Assembly (NCBI RefSeq): GCF_020687545.1
Contig: NZ_JAJEQX010000020.1
Location: 1 to 64,000 of the forward strand
Length of the DNA: 64,000 nt
Source: Ruminococcus turbiniformis
GTDB lineage: Bacteria; Bacillota; Clostridia; Lachnospirales; Lachnospiraceae
Direction of reading: 5' to 3'
Part shown: piece by piece, positions 16,842-25,618 of the stretch
How positions within the stretch are numbered: position 1 is the first letter of the stretch
How the letters are laid out: each line of letters begins with the position of its first letter
The notes under the pieces: generated by a model
Told to the model about the DNA's origin: nothing
Seen by the model: only the letters and a program-made list of their open reading frames with translations
Database searches by the model: none
Position numbers and translations under genes: made by a program

Positions 16842-19129
16842 AGAATTTATTCAGATACGCGGCAGAACACTGGAAAGCCCTGATTGCGATCGTTGTTGTC
16901 CTGTTTGTTCAGGCGTACTGTGATTTATCTCTTCCTGCCTACACGTCGGACATTGTCAACGTAGGAATCCAGCAGGGCGGAATCGAGGATCAGATTCCGG
17001 AGGCGATTTCGGTCAGCGAGATGGAACGCCTTCTTTTATTTGTACCCGGAGAGGATCAGGAGACGGTGCTTGACGCCTACACGGAGGATGACAGCACGTA
17101 TGATACAGAGGCCTATGTGCTGAAAAGTTCTGTGTCGGAGGAGGAGACAGAGGAGCTTGGCGGTATTCTTGCCGTTCCGATGATGCTGACTGCGGGATTT
17201 GAGTCGGGAAGCAACATGACGGTGCAGATTGAAGAGCAGTTAAAAGCGGCGCTCCCCGAACAGATGGTTTCGGCTGATATGACGGTATTCGACATTATGG
17301 CGATGCTCCCCGATGAGCAGAGGGAGGCGCTTGTTCAGGAGATGGAGAGCCAGATGGAAGACATTCCGGATACAATTCTGGATCAGGCGGCAGTCAGCTA
17401 TGTAGGCGGAGTCTACGAGGCGCTGGGGATGGATATGGATGAAATCCAGCTCTCCTACCTGGGGATAACCGGTCTTAAGATGGCAGGACTTGCGTTCCTC
17501 GGAATGGCGGCCAGCATTCTCGTCGGATTCATGGCGTCCCGGGTGGGCGCTGCCACAGGACGCGACTTGAGAGGCAGAGTGTTCCGGAAGGTTGTAGGAT
17601 TTTCCAACAATGAGTTTGACCACTTTTCCACGGCCTCGCTCATCACAAGAAGCACGAACGATATCCAGCAGATCCAGCTCATTATCGTTATGCTTCTGCG
17701 AATCGTGCTGTACGCGCCGATTCTGGCAATCGGAGGAATCTTCCAGGTGTTCCAGACAAACGTGTCCATGTCCTGGATCATCGCTCTCGCGGTTGTGCTG
17801 ATCGCCCTCGTGATTCTTGTACTCTTCCTTGTGGTGATGCCGAAGTTCAGGATTCTCCAGAGCCTTGTTGACAGGGTCAACCTTGTTATGAGGGAGATCC
17901 TTACCGGACTGTCCGTTATCCGTGCCTTCAGCACGCAGAAGCACGAGGAGGAGCGCTTTGACGATGCGAACAGAGAGCTCACGAAAGCGAACCTTTTTGT
18001 CAACCGCGCCATGACGTTTATGATGCCGGTTATGATGCTTGTCATGAACGGAATCTCCGTGCTCATCATGTGGACCGGAGCCCACGGCATCGACAACGGC
18101 CAGATGCAGGTCGGAGACATGATGGCGTTTATCCAGTACACAATGCAGATCATCATGGGATTTTTAATGCTCTGCATGCTGTCCATCATGCTGCCGAGAG
18201 CAGCGGTGGCTGCAGACCGTGTGGAGGAAGTGCTCTCAAGCAGAACAGTGATCCACGACCCGAAAGAGTCGGAATCCGAGTCGTTCTCCGACTCCGAGAA
18301 GGGGATGCTTGTATTTGACCATGTTTCCTTCCGGTATCCGGGAGCAGATGAAAATGTGCTCCACGACATTTCGTTTACGGCGAAACCGGGAGAGACGACC
18401 GCGATCATCGGCAGCACCGGAAGCGGTAAGTCTACGCTCCTCAACCTGATTCCCAGGTTCTACGATGTGACAGAGGGAAAGATCACGCTCGGCGGAGCAG
18501 ATATCCGGAACATCACACAGCACGAGCTCAGAGAAAAGCTCGGGTATGTTCCCCAGAAGGGAATTCTCTTTTCCGGTGATATCGCCTCCAATATCATGTT
18601 CGGCAACCCGGACGGCGGGAAGGCCGAGATGATCGAGGCGGCGGAGATCGCCCAGGCGACAGAGTTCATCGAAAACAAGCCGGACGGGTATGAGAGTCCG
18701 ATCTCACAGGGAGGCTCCAACGTCTCCGGAGGACAGAAGCAGAGGCTGTCCATCGCCAGGGCGATTGCGAAGCATCCGGAAGTGTTCCTCTTTGACGACA
18801 GCTTTTCCGCGCTTGACTTCAAGACCGATGTGACGCTCAGAAAAGCCCTTAAGAAGCGGACAAAGGACAGTACGGTGCTGATCGTGGCCCAGAGAATCAG
18901 TACGATTATGAACGCAGAGCAGATTATTGTTCTGGACGACGGAAAGATCGCCGGAATTGGCACCCACAGAGAACTCCTTGAGAACTGTGAGGTCTACCGT
19001 CAGATCGCAGCTTCCCAGCTCTCGGAGGCGGAGTTAAATGCCGGAGCAGGCGCGCCGGATCAGAGAAACGGGCAGGAAGCGGGAGCGCCTGAGCAGGAAA
19101 TGGAAAAGGAGGTGCGTTCCAATGCCTAG
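16838..19129 (+). CDS. heterodimeric ABC exporter subunit, degenerate ATP site
   Basis: A 763-residue half-transporter with an N-terminal membrane domain and a C-terminal ATPase. Walker A is GSTGSGKST (about 525), the signature VSGGQKQR (about 629), and Walker B FLFDDSFSALD, where Asp replaces the usual catalytic Glu. That is the mark of the non-hydrolysing site in heterodimers such as BmrC/BmrD or PatA/PatB. An acidic insert of about 160 residues (roughly 45-205) between the first two membrane helices makes it much longer than the usual 580. It should pair with the next gene and export drugs or peptides; the substrate is unknown. Confidence 0.9.
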   Translation: MKNLFRYAAEHWKALIAIVVVLFVQAYCDLSLPAYTSDIVNVGIQQGGIEDQIPEAISVSEMERLLLFVPGEDQETVLDAYTEDDSTYDTEAYVLKSSVSEEETEELGGILAVPMMLTAGFESGSNMTVQIEEQLKAALPEQMVSADMTVFDIMAMLPDEQREALVQEMESQMEDIPDTILDQAAVSYVGGVYEALGMDMDEIQLSYLGITGLKMAGLAFLGMAASILVGFMASRVGAATGRDLRGRVFRKVVGFSNNEFDHFSTASLITRSTNDIQQIQLIIVMLLRIVLYAPILAIGGIFQVFQTNVSMSWIIALAVVLIALVILVLFLVVMPKFRILQSLVDRVNLVMREILTGLSVIRAFSTQKHEEERFDDANRELTKANLFVNRAMTFMMPVMMLVMNGISVLIMWTGAHGIDNGQMQVGDMMAFIQYTMQIIMGFLMLCMLSIMLPRAAVAADRVEEVLSSRTVIHDPKESESESFSDSEKGMLVFDHVSFRYPGADENVLHDISFTAKPGETTAIIGSTGSGKSTLLNLIPRFYDVTEGKITLGGADIRNITQHELREKLGYVPQKGILFSGDIASNIMFGNPDGGKAEMIEAAEIAQATEFIENKPDGYESPISQGGSNVSGGQKQRLSIARAIAKHPEVFLFDDSFSALDFKTDVTLRKALKKRTKDSTVLIVAQRISTIMNAEQIIVLDDGKIAGIGTHRELLENCEVYRQIAASQLSEAELNAGAGAPDQRNGQEAGAPEQEMEKEVRSNA

Positions 19130-20945
19130 AAGAGGCGGTATGCACGGCAATATGTCGGGCGAGAAGGCAAAAGATTTCAAAGGGACAATACGGAAACTGT
19201 TCCATTATATGGGCGCCTTCAAGGTACACATGGCATTTGTTGCGGTGTTCGCGGTATGCGGAACCGTGTTCAACATTGTAGGGCCGAAGATTTTGGGGCA
19301 GGCGACGACAGAGATTTTCAACGGACTTGTGAGCAAGGTGTCCGGCGGAAGCGGGATGGATTTCGGAAAGATCGGCCAGATCCTTCTCACGACGCTGGCG
19401 CTGTACGTGATCAGCGCACTGTGCTCCTTCATCCAGGGAATTATTATGACGGGAGTCTCCCAGAAGACGACATACCGGATGCGAAAGGAGATCTCAGAGA
19501 AGATCAGCCGCATGCCAATGAATTATTTTGACACAAAGCCCGTGGGAGAAGTCCTTTCCCGCGTGACAAACGATGTGGATACGCTCGGACAGAGCCTGAA
19601 CCAGAGCGCGACTCAGATGATCACTTCTGTTACAACGATCATCGGTGTGCTTGTCATGATGCTCTCTATCAGCCCGTTGATGACGCTGGTGGCCATACTG
19701 ATTCTGCCGATTTCCGTCATCCTGATTTCCTTTGTGATGAAGCACTCTCAGAAATATTTCCGCGGACAGCAGGAATATCTGGGAAATGTAAACGGACAGG
19801 TGGAGGAGATCTACAGCGGCCACAACATTATCAAGGCGTTCAACAAAGAGGAGGACGTGATCGGACGGTTCAATGAGACCAACGACCGGCTCTATGACTC
19901 GGCGTGGAAGTCACAGTTCTTCTCCGGAATGATGATGCCTGTGATGCAGTTTATCGGAAACCTGGGTTATGTCGCAGTGGCGATTCTGGGAGGATTCCTT
20001 ACGATCCGCAACGTGATTGAAGTGGGAGATATCCAGTCCTTTATCCAGTATGTGAGAAACTTTACCCAGCCGATCCAGCAGATGGCACAGGTGACGAACA
20101 TGCTGCAGCTTACTGCGGCGGCTTCGGAGAGGGTGTTTGAGTTCCTGGATGAGGAGGAAGAGGACCAGACGGTTCCCAATCCGGTATCCGTGGAAGGACT
20201 TCAGGGCAATGTGGAGTTCGATCATGTACATTTCGGATACAACCCGGATAAGATCATTATCAACGACTTCTCCGCACAGGTGAAGGAGGGACAGAAGATC
20301 GCCATCGTAGGGCCCACCGGAGCCGGAAAGACAACGATGATCAAACTGCTCATGCGGTTCTATGATGTGAACAGCGGATCGATCCGGATCGACGGGCATG
20401 ACGTCCGCGACTTCAACAGAAGCGAACTGCGGGAGATGTTCGGAATGGTGCTTCAGGACACATGGCTGTTCCACGGCTCCATTATGGAGAACATCCGCTA
20501 CGGCCGGCTTGACGCCACGGATGAGGAAGTCATTGAGGCCGCAAAGGCAGCTCATGTACACCGGTTTGTCCAGACCCTTCCGGGAGGCTATAACATGGAA
20601 TTAAATGAGGAGGCGAGCAACGTCTCCCAGGGACAGAAACAGCTTCTCACGATCGCGAGGGCGATTCTGGCGGATCCGAAGATTCTTATTCTGGACGAAG
20701 CGACGAGCTCGGTGGATACGAGAACCGAGGTGCTCATTCAGAAAGCGATGGATAACCTGATGAAGGGCAGAACAAGTTTTGTCATCGCCCACAGGCTTTC
20801 CACGATCCGCGACGCGGACCTGATCCTTGTCATGAAAGACGGCGATATCGTGGAGCAGGGTACCCATGAGGAACTGCTCGCGCGCGGCGGCTTCTACGCG
20901 GATCTGTACAACAGTCAGTTCGAGTCGGCGGAGATGGCAGGATAG
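19122..20945 (+). CDS. heterodimeric ABC exporter subunit, canonical ATP site
   Basis: A 607-residue half-transporter: six membrane helices, then an ATPase with Walker A GPTGAGKTT (about 398), signature VSQGQKQ (about 501) and Walker B LILDEATSSVD with catalytic Glu intact. It complements the degenerate site of the preceding subunit. The start is ATG 19122, preceded by AAGGAGGTG and overlapping the previous gene by eight bases; a longer in-frame start inside that gene is rejected. A strong terminator follows within 20 bases of the stop. Confidence 0.92.
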   Translation: MPRRGGMHGNMSGEKAKDFKGTIRKLFHYMGAFKVHMAFVAVFAVCGTVFNIVGPKILGQATTEIFNGLVSKVSGGSGMDFGKIGQILLTTLALYVISALCSFIQGIIMTGVSQKTTYRMRKEISEKISRMPMNYFDTKPVGEVLSRVTNDVDTLGQSLNQSATQMITSVTTIIGVLVMMLSISPLMTLVAILILPISVILISFVMKHSQKYFRGQQEYLGNVNGQVEEIYSGHNIIKAFNKEEDVIGRFNETNDRLYDSAWKSQFFSGMMMPVMQFIGNLGYVAVAILGGFLTIRNVIEVGDIQSFIQYVRNFTQPIQQMAQVTNMLQLTAAASERVFEFLDEEEEDQTVPNPVSVEGLQGNVEFDHVHFGYNPDKIIINDFSAQVKEGQKIAIVGPTGAGKTTMIKLLMRFYDVNSGSIRIDGHDVRDFNRSELREMFGMVLQDTWLFHGSIMENIRYGRLDATDEEVIEAAKAAHVHRFVQTLPGGYNMELNEEASNVSQGQKQLLTIARAILADPKILILDEATSSVDTRTEVLIQKAMDNLMKGRTSFVIAHRLSTIRDADLILVMKDGDIVEQGTHEELLARGGFYADLYNSQFESAEMAG

Positions 20946-20958
20946 ATATAGTTATTAT

Positions 20959-21002
20959 AGAAGGAAGCGAACTTTTTAAAAGGAGGGTTCGCTTCCTTCT
21001 TT
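20959..21002 (+). terminator. intrinsic terminator after the ABC exporter
   Basis: AGAAGGAAGCGAAC pairs perfectly with GTTCGCTTCCTTCT, 14-nt loop, then TT. A dispersed repeat begins at the last T. Confidence 0.85.
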
Positions 21003-21060
21003 GTACAGGCGACGCTTATAAGCCCGGGCTTACCCGGGAACCTGGCGGCCGCTCGCCTTC
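21002..21060 (+). repeat. dispersed post-terminator repeat, copy A
   Basis: Begins TGTACAGGCGACG and continues with CTTATAAGCCCGGGCTT and a second CCCGGG, then CCTGGCGGCCGCT. It shares the head with 28021-28033 (minus), 39598-39610 and 44478-44490, and most of its body with the 39.6-kb copy. Confidence 0.65.
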
Positions 21061-21168
21061 CCTGTTGGCAAAGTCCTGCCCTGCTGGTATAATGGAAATG
21101 CTCAGCGTCAGTGTAAGAGGACAATACGGTCGCTGAAAGGACCAAAATCAGAACCTTGGGAGGGGATT

Positions 21169-22374
21169 ATGGCAGAGAAGACAGCAGGAAAGAGAAAGAA
21201 AAAGCGAAGTTCCAAAAAAACGGTGAGAAACATTCTGATTATGGTACTGGCTGTGGCAGCGGGAGGGGCAGCAGGCTATGGCTTTGCCGCATATGCAGAT
21301 CTTAATATAGAAGGAGGACTGACGTTTCACGGGTTTCTCCTGTGGATTCTGTATCTGATTATCGCCTTTTACACCGCGTTTTTCCTTCAGACGGTATTCC
21401 ATGAGGGCGGGCATATGATCTTCGGCCTTCTGACCGGATACCGCTTTTCCTCCTTCCGGATCGGGAGCTTTATGTGGATTATGCAGGATGGAAAACTTCG
21501 TTTCCGGAGACTTTCTCTTTCCGGAACCGGAGGGCAGTGCATTATGGAGCCGCCGGATATGAAAGACGGGACGCTCCCCTATGTGCTGTACAATGCGGGA
21601 GGAGTCATACTGAATCTGCTCACGGGAGCGGCCGCGCTTGCGGGATGCCTGATGGCGGACGGCCTCTGGTATCTTAGCCTTTTTTTCGGGACAGTTGCCA
21701 TGGCCGGGGCATGGCTTGCGCTCGTAAACGGGATCCCGCTAAAGCTTGAGATGGTGTACAACGACGGGCGCAATATTGTGGAGATCGGAAAAAGCAGAGA
21801 TGCAGCCTACGGATTCTGGCTTCAGCTTAAGATGGCGAAGCTTCAGGCCGAGGGCGTCCGGGTAAAGGATATGCCGGATGAGTGGTTTTTCATGCCGGAG
21901 CCGGAGCGGATGCAGAACAGCATGACTGTGTCCGTGGGAGTGTCGGCTGCGGGGAAAATGATGGATGAGCATGATTTTTCCGCGGCGGCGGAAGCCATTG
22001 ATGTGCTGCTTGGTCTGGAGAGCGGCGTCACAGGACTGATGCGCGCCATGCTGACCGGAGATAGAATCTACTGCGAGCTGCTTGGCGATCAGAAGAAAGA
22101 GATCCTCGGACTGTGGAAGGAACCCTGGCAGCAGAAGGTGATGAAGCAGATGAAAAACTATCTGTCTGTGATCCGGACAGCGTATGCATATGCGCTTCTG
22201 TGCGAGGAAGATCTGTCCCGCGCGGATAAGCTGAAGCAGGAGTTTGACCGGAGGGCAAAAAGCTGGCCGTATCCTGCGGATGCCCGGTCTGAGCGGGAGC
22301 TTATGGAGCTGGCCGGACAGCGGGCAGATGGCGCAGAAAAGACAGTGTCAGAGGGCGCAAAAGGGAACTTGTAA
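21169..22374 (+). CDS. M50-like membrane zinc metalloprotease, function unknown
   Basis: A 401-residue protein with a Lys/Arg-rich N-terminus and about five hydrophobic helices in the first half. HEGGH at 78-82 within a helix matches the HExxH zinc site, and NGIPLKLEMVYNDGRN near 190 matches the N-x-x-P...DG third-ligand motif of site-2 (M50) proteases. The C-terminal 170 residues are soluble and helical, without a PDZ domain. So it looks like an intramembrane protease, or a relative of the peptidase M50 fold, with an unassigned substrate. It appears monocistronic; a promoter for the next operon overlaps its stop. Confidence 0.65.
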   Translation: MAEKTAGKRKKKRSSKKTVRNILIMVLAVAAGGAAGYGFAAYADLNIEGGLTFHGFLLWILYLIIAFYTAFFLQTVFHEGGHMIFGLLTGYRFSSFRIGSFMWIMQDGKLRFRRLSLSGTGGQCIMEPPDMKDGTLPYVLYNAGGVILNLLTGAAALAGCLMADGLWYLSLFFGTVAMAGAWLALVNGIPLKLEMVYNDGRNIVEIGKSRDAAYGFWLQLKMAKLQAEGVRVKDMPDEWFFMPEPERMQNSMTVSVGVSAAGKMMDEHDFSAAAEAIDVLLGLESGVTGLMRAMLTGDRIYCELLGDQKKEILGLWKEPWQQKVMKQMKNYLSVIRTAYAYALLCEEDLSRADKLKQEFDRRAKSWPYPADARSERELMELAGQRADGAEKTVSEGAKGNL

Positions 22375-22397
22375 CCGGAGAGAACTTCCGCTATAAT
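22369..22397 (+). promoter_or_regulatory. promoter of the moaC-to-thiI operon
   Basis: TTGTAA (22369-22374) overlaps the preceding stop codon; TATAAT (22392-22397) follows after 17 bases. About 50 bases lie between the -10 and the moaC ATG. Confidence 0.65.
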
Positions 22398-22449
22398 GAA
22401 CTAAGGCAGCCGGGTACGGCACTACAACATTTTCGGAAGAGGTAGAGAG

Positions 22450-22965
22450 ATGGGATTCACGCATTTTGATGAGAACGGAAAAGCCCTTATGGTCGATGTG
22501 ACCGGGAAAAACGAGACTGTCCGGGAGGCGACGGCGGCGGGAAAAATTTTTGTAAGCCGCGAAGTGTTTGACGCTGTGAGGGCAGGACGTGTCGGAAAAG
22601 GGGATGTGCTCGGAGTGGCCACGACCGCGGGTATCATGGGCGCAAAGCGGACTTCGGACCTGATCCCCATGTGCCACATTCTCCCGATTACGAACTGCAG
22701 GGTGAATTTTGAAATGGATGAAGAAGAGTGTTCCATCCACTGCACATGTACCGTGAAAGTGACCGGAAAGACCGGGGTTGAGATGGAGGCGCTCACAGGA
22801 GTCAGCGTAGCGCTTCTCACGGTTTACGATATGTGCAAGGCAATCGACAAGTCGATGGAGATCGGGGAGATCTATCTGGTGAAGAAGACCGGGGGAAAGA
22901 GCGGGACAGTAGAAAACCGGCCCCGCGCTCTCAGAAACGGGAAAAGAGAACTGGATATACTCTGA
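22450..22965 (+). CDS. moaC: cyclic pyranopterin monophosphate synthase
   Basis: A 171-residue enzyme of molybdenum cofactor synthesis that converts the MoaA product 3',8-cyclo-GTP into cyclic pyranopterin monophosphate. [61 protein letters not shown] and KTGGKSG are the conserved MoaC blocks. No other moa or moe gene is in the window, so the pathway must be completed elsewhere. Its stop overlaps the next ATG (TGATG), placing it at the head of an operon otherwise concerned with translation and sulfur transfer. Confidence 0.93.
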   Translation: MGFTHFDENGKALMVDVTGKNETVREATAAGKIFVSREVFDAVRAGRVGKGDVLGVATTAGIMGAKRTSDLIPMCHILPITNCRVNFEMDEEECSIHCTCTVKVTGKTGVEMEALTGVSVALLTVYDMCKAIDKSMEIGEIYLVKKTGGKSGTVENRPRALRNGKRELDIL

Positions 22966-23885
22966 TGAATTTAAGGAAGATTCGTATGAGGTTTTTAAGG
23001 AAACTTAGAATTTTGCCGATGCTGCTTTGCGTGTTATGCTTTCTGGCGGGCTGCGCGAACCGGGAGCGGCAGGCATCCGCGTTCGTGGAAATGGCGGACG
23101 GTACAGGCGCGAAAATAGAAGGGGACTACTATACGTTTGAAGATGTGGAGGGCAACAGCTACAAGGCTCCGCTCCTTTCGGGAATGCCGGAGTGCACTTA
23201 TGACTTCTCCAACCTGAAGATAGATGAGGAGACCGGGTACAAAAGTTATGTGGACGAGAAAAACTCGATCAGAGCTGTCCACGGAATCGATGTATCGGAG
23301 TTCCAGGGAGAAAATATCGACTGGAACCTGGTAAAGGAAAGCGGAATCGTGTTTGTGATCATCCGGGTCGGATACCGCGCTTACGGGGAGGGAGGAGAAC
23401 TTGTCCTTGACGCCATGTTTGACAGAAACATGGAAGGGGCGCTGCAGGCGGGGCTTAAGGTCGGCGTCTATTTCTTCTCCCAGGCTATCTCTCCGGCCGA
23501 GGCTGTGGAAGAGGCGGAATTTGTAACAGATCACCTGAAGCCCTATGAGATCAGCGGCCCGGTTGTGTTTGACACCGAGGAGATCCGCTGGGATGAGGCG
23601 CGCACAGACGGAAACACGCGGAAAGATTTCACCAATTACTGCAAAGTGTTCTGCGAGACGATTGAGAGCGCCGGATATGAGCCGATGATTTATGCCAATA
23701 TGAAATGGATGGCGTTTGAACTTGAGCTTGAGGAGCTCACGGAATATGACTTCTGGTACGCAGACTACAACGAAGTGCCCCAGTGTCCGTACGACTATAA
23801 AATCTGGCAGTATACGGAAGAGGGCGCCGTGCCGGGAATCGAGGGAAATGTGGATTTGAATTTATGGTTTCAGGAGGCAGCATAG
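22965..23885 (+). CDS. GH25 lysozyme lipoprotein
   Basis: A 306-residue exported muramidase. The start at 22965 overlaps the moaC stop. The N-terminus is a lipoprotein signal (RKLRILPMLLCVLCFLAGC) with the lipidated Cys after LAG. The glycoside hydrolase 25 domain begins at HGIDVSEFQGENIDWNLVKESG and contains the FVIIRVGYRAYGEGG, VGVYFFSQA and VVFDTEE strands; Asp and Glu of these strands form the catalytic pair in the family. It should cleave beta-1,4 muramic bonds of peptidoglycan at the outer membrane face. It is translationally coupled to both neighbours, although their functions differ. Confidence 0.87.
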   Translation: MNLRKIRMRFLRKLRILPMLLCVLCFLAGCANRERQASAFVEMADGTGAKIEGDYYTFEDVEGNSYKAPLLSGMPECTYDFSNLKIDEETGYKSYVDEKNSIRAVHGIDVSEFQGENIDWNLVKESGIVFVIIRVGYRAYGEGGELVLDAMFDRNMEGALQAGLKVGVYFFSQAISPAEAVEEAEFVTDHLKPYEISGPVVFDTEEIRWDEARTDGNTRKDFTNYCKVFCETIESAGYEPMIYANMKWMAFELELEELTEYDFWYADYNEVPQCPYDYKIWQYTEEGAVPGIEGNVDLNLWFQEAA

Positions 23886-24839
23886 ATGAAGTGGAAAAAA
23901 TTTCGTTTGAAGACAACAACAGAGGCGGAAGATATTGTCAGCAGCATGCTTATGGATCTGGGAATCCAGGGCGTGCAGATCGAGGACAGGATTCCGCTCA
24001 GCCAGTCTGACAAGGAGCAGATGTTCGTGGATATTCTCCCGGAGATCGAGGCGGACGACGGCGTGGCGTATTTAAGCTTTTATCTGGAGCCGGAGGAGGA
24101 CTGCGAAAAGATTCTGTCGGAGATCCGCCGTGAACTGCAGGACATGTCAGCTTATGTCAATGTGGGAGAATGCACGGTGGAGGAGTCGGAGACAGAAGAT
24201 GTGGACTGGGTAAACAACTGGAAGCAGTATTTCCATCAGTTCTGCGTGGATGACATTCTGATCATCCCTTCCTGGGAAGACGTCAGTCCGGAGGATGAGG
24301 ACAAGATGATCATCCACATCGATCCGGGCACAGCCTTCGGCACCGGCATGCACGAGACGACCCAGCTCTGTATCCGCCAGCTCAGGAAATATGTGACGGA
24401 AGGATGCCGGGTGCTCGACGTGGGATGCGGCAGCGGCATTCTCGGGATGCTTGCCCTTAAGTTCGGAGCCGGATACTCGGTTGGAACGGACCTGGATCCG
24501 TGCGCCATTGACGCCACAAAGGAAAATATGGAAGTCAACGGGATCGGCACAGACAGCTATGAGGTGATGATCGGCAATATCATCGACGACAGGGAAGTGC
24601 AGGACAAAGTTGGATACGGCTGCTATGATATCGTGGCGGCGAATATCCTCGCGGATGTGCTTGTGCAGCTCACTCCTGTGATCGTAAATCAGTTAAAGCC
24701 CGGCGGGGTCTATATCACCAGCGGGATTATCGACGATAAGGAGCAGACCGTCGTGGACGCGGTAAAGGCGGCAGGGCTTGAAGTCTTAAGCGTGACATAC
24801 CAGGGCGAGTGGGTCTGCGTGACGGCGAGGAAAAACTGA
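23886..24839 (+). CDS. prmA: ribosomal protein L11 methyltransferase
   Basis: A 317-residue class I methyltransferase that trimethylates ribosomal protein L11. The N-terminal substrate-binding part carries MKWKKFRLKTTTEAEDIVSSMLMDLG; the SAM site is VLDVGCGSGILGMLALKFG, and DIVAANILADVLVQL is the PrmA-specific catalytic loop. The preceding lysozyme stop (TAG) is directly adjacent to its ATG. The next gene, rsmE, starts on its stop codon, the usual prmA-rsmE arrangement. Confidence 0.94.
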   Translation: MKWKKFRLKTTTEAEDIVSSMLMDLGIQGVQIEDRIPLSQSDKEQMFVDILPEIEADDGVAYLSFYLEPEEDCEKILSEIRRELQDMSAYVNVGECTVEESETEDVDWVNNWKQYFHQFCVDDILIIPSWEDVSPEDEDKMIIHIDPGTAFGTGMHETTQLCIRQLRKYVTEGCRVLDVGCGSGILGMLALKFGAGYSVGTDLDPCAIDATKENMEVNGIGTDSYEVMIGNIIDDREVQDKVGYGCYDIVAANILADVLVQLTPVIVNQLKPGGVYITSGIIDDKEQTVVDAVKAAGLEVLSVTYQGEWVCVTARKN

Positions 24840-25606
24840 TGCAGCAGTTTTTTGCGGAACCGTCGCAGATCACAGAGAACAGAATCCGGCTTGACGGACC
24901 GGATGTGAATCATATGAAAAATGTACTCCGGATGAAACCGGGGGAGGATGTGCGGGTCAATGACGGATGCGGGCACACGTATCTGTGCTGCATCGCCTCC
25001 TATGAGGGGGAGGGCGCACTGCTTGATGTGTTAAAAGAGCTGGATGCGGATACGGAACTTCCGTCCGGAATCTGGCTTTTTCAGGGCCTTCCGAAAGGAG
25101 ACAAGATGGACTGGATCGTGCAGAAGGCGGTGGAACTGGGCGCGTTCTGCGTCGTCCCGTTCGCGGCGAAGCGCTCGGTTGTGAAGCTGGATCATAAAAA
25201 GGCGGCAAAGAAACAGGCCCGGTGGCAGGCCATTGCAAAGGGGGCCGCGGAGCAGTCCGGCCGGGGGATCATACCGGAAGTAAAGGAGCCCGTGACGTTT
25301 GCGCATGCCCTTGAGGCGGCGTCAGATCTGGACGTTGTGCTGATCCCTTATGAAATGGAAGAGGGAATGGAAGCGACGGCCCGGATCATCGAAGGGATCC
25401 GCCCAGGCCAGTCCGTCGGAATCTTTATCGGCCCCGAAGGGGGATTCGAGGAGGAGGAAGTGGCGCTGGCAGAGCATTCAGGAGCGAAGCCGGTGACCCT
25501 CGGAAAGCGGATCTTAAGGACAGAGACAGCGGGGCTTGCAGCTCTGTCAATTCTGATGTATCATCTGGAGAGCGCCCAACATAGTTTAATAATGAGAAAC
25601 GAGTAA
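24839..25606 (+). CDS. rsmE: 16S rRNA (uracil-1498-N3)-methyltransferase
   Basis: A 255-residue SPOUT-fold enzyme that methylates U1498 of 16S rRNA. GIWLFQGLPKGDKMDWIVQKAVELG, the trefoil-knot segment VGIFIGPEGGFEEEEVALAEHSG, and LGKRILRTETAGLAALSIL are diagnostic. The start is ATG 24839, sharing one base with the prmA stop; a longer frame starting inside prmA is rejected. A PUA-like N-terminus precedes the knot. Confidence 0.93.
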   Translation: MQQFFAEPSQITENRIRLDGPDVNHMKNVLRMKPGEDVRVNDGCGHTYLCCIASYEGEGALLDVLKELDADTELPSGIWLFQGLPKGDKMDWIVQKAVELGAFCVVPFAAKRSVVKLDHKKAAKKQARWQAIAKGAAEQSGRGIIPEVKEPVTFAHALEAASDLDVVLIPYEMEEGMEATARIIEGIRPGQSVGIFIGPEGGFEEEEVALAEHSGAKPVTLGKRILRTETAGLAALSILMYHLESAQHSLIMRNE

Positions 25607-25618
25607 AGGACAGGAAAT

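Noticed and set aside
19038-19121. Longer N-terminus for the second ABC subunit
   Set aside because: AAGGAGGTG placed before ATG 19122 decides the start; the extra residues come from the previous gene in another frame.
24809-24838. Longer start for rsmE
   Set aside because: It lies inside prmA; ATG 24839 overlapping the prmA stop gives the normal RsmE N-terminus.
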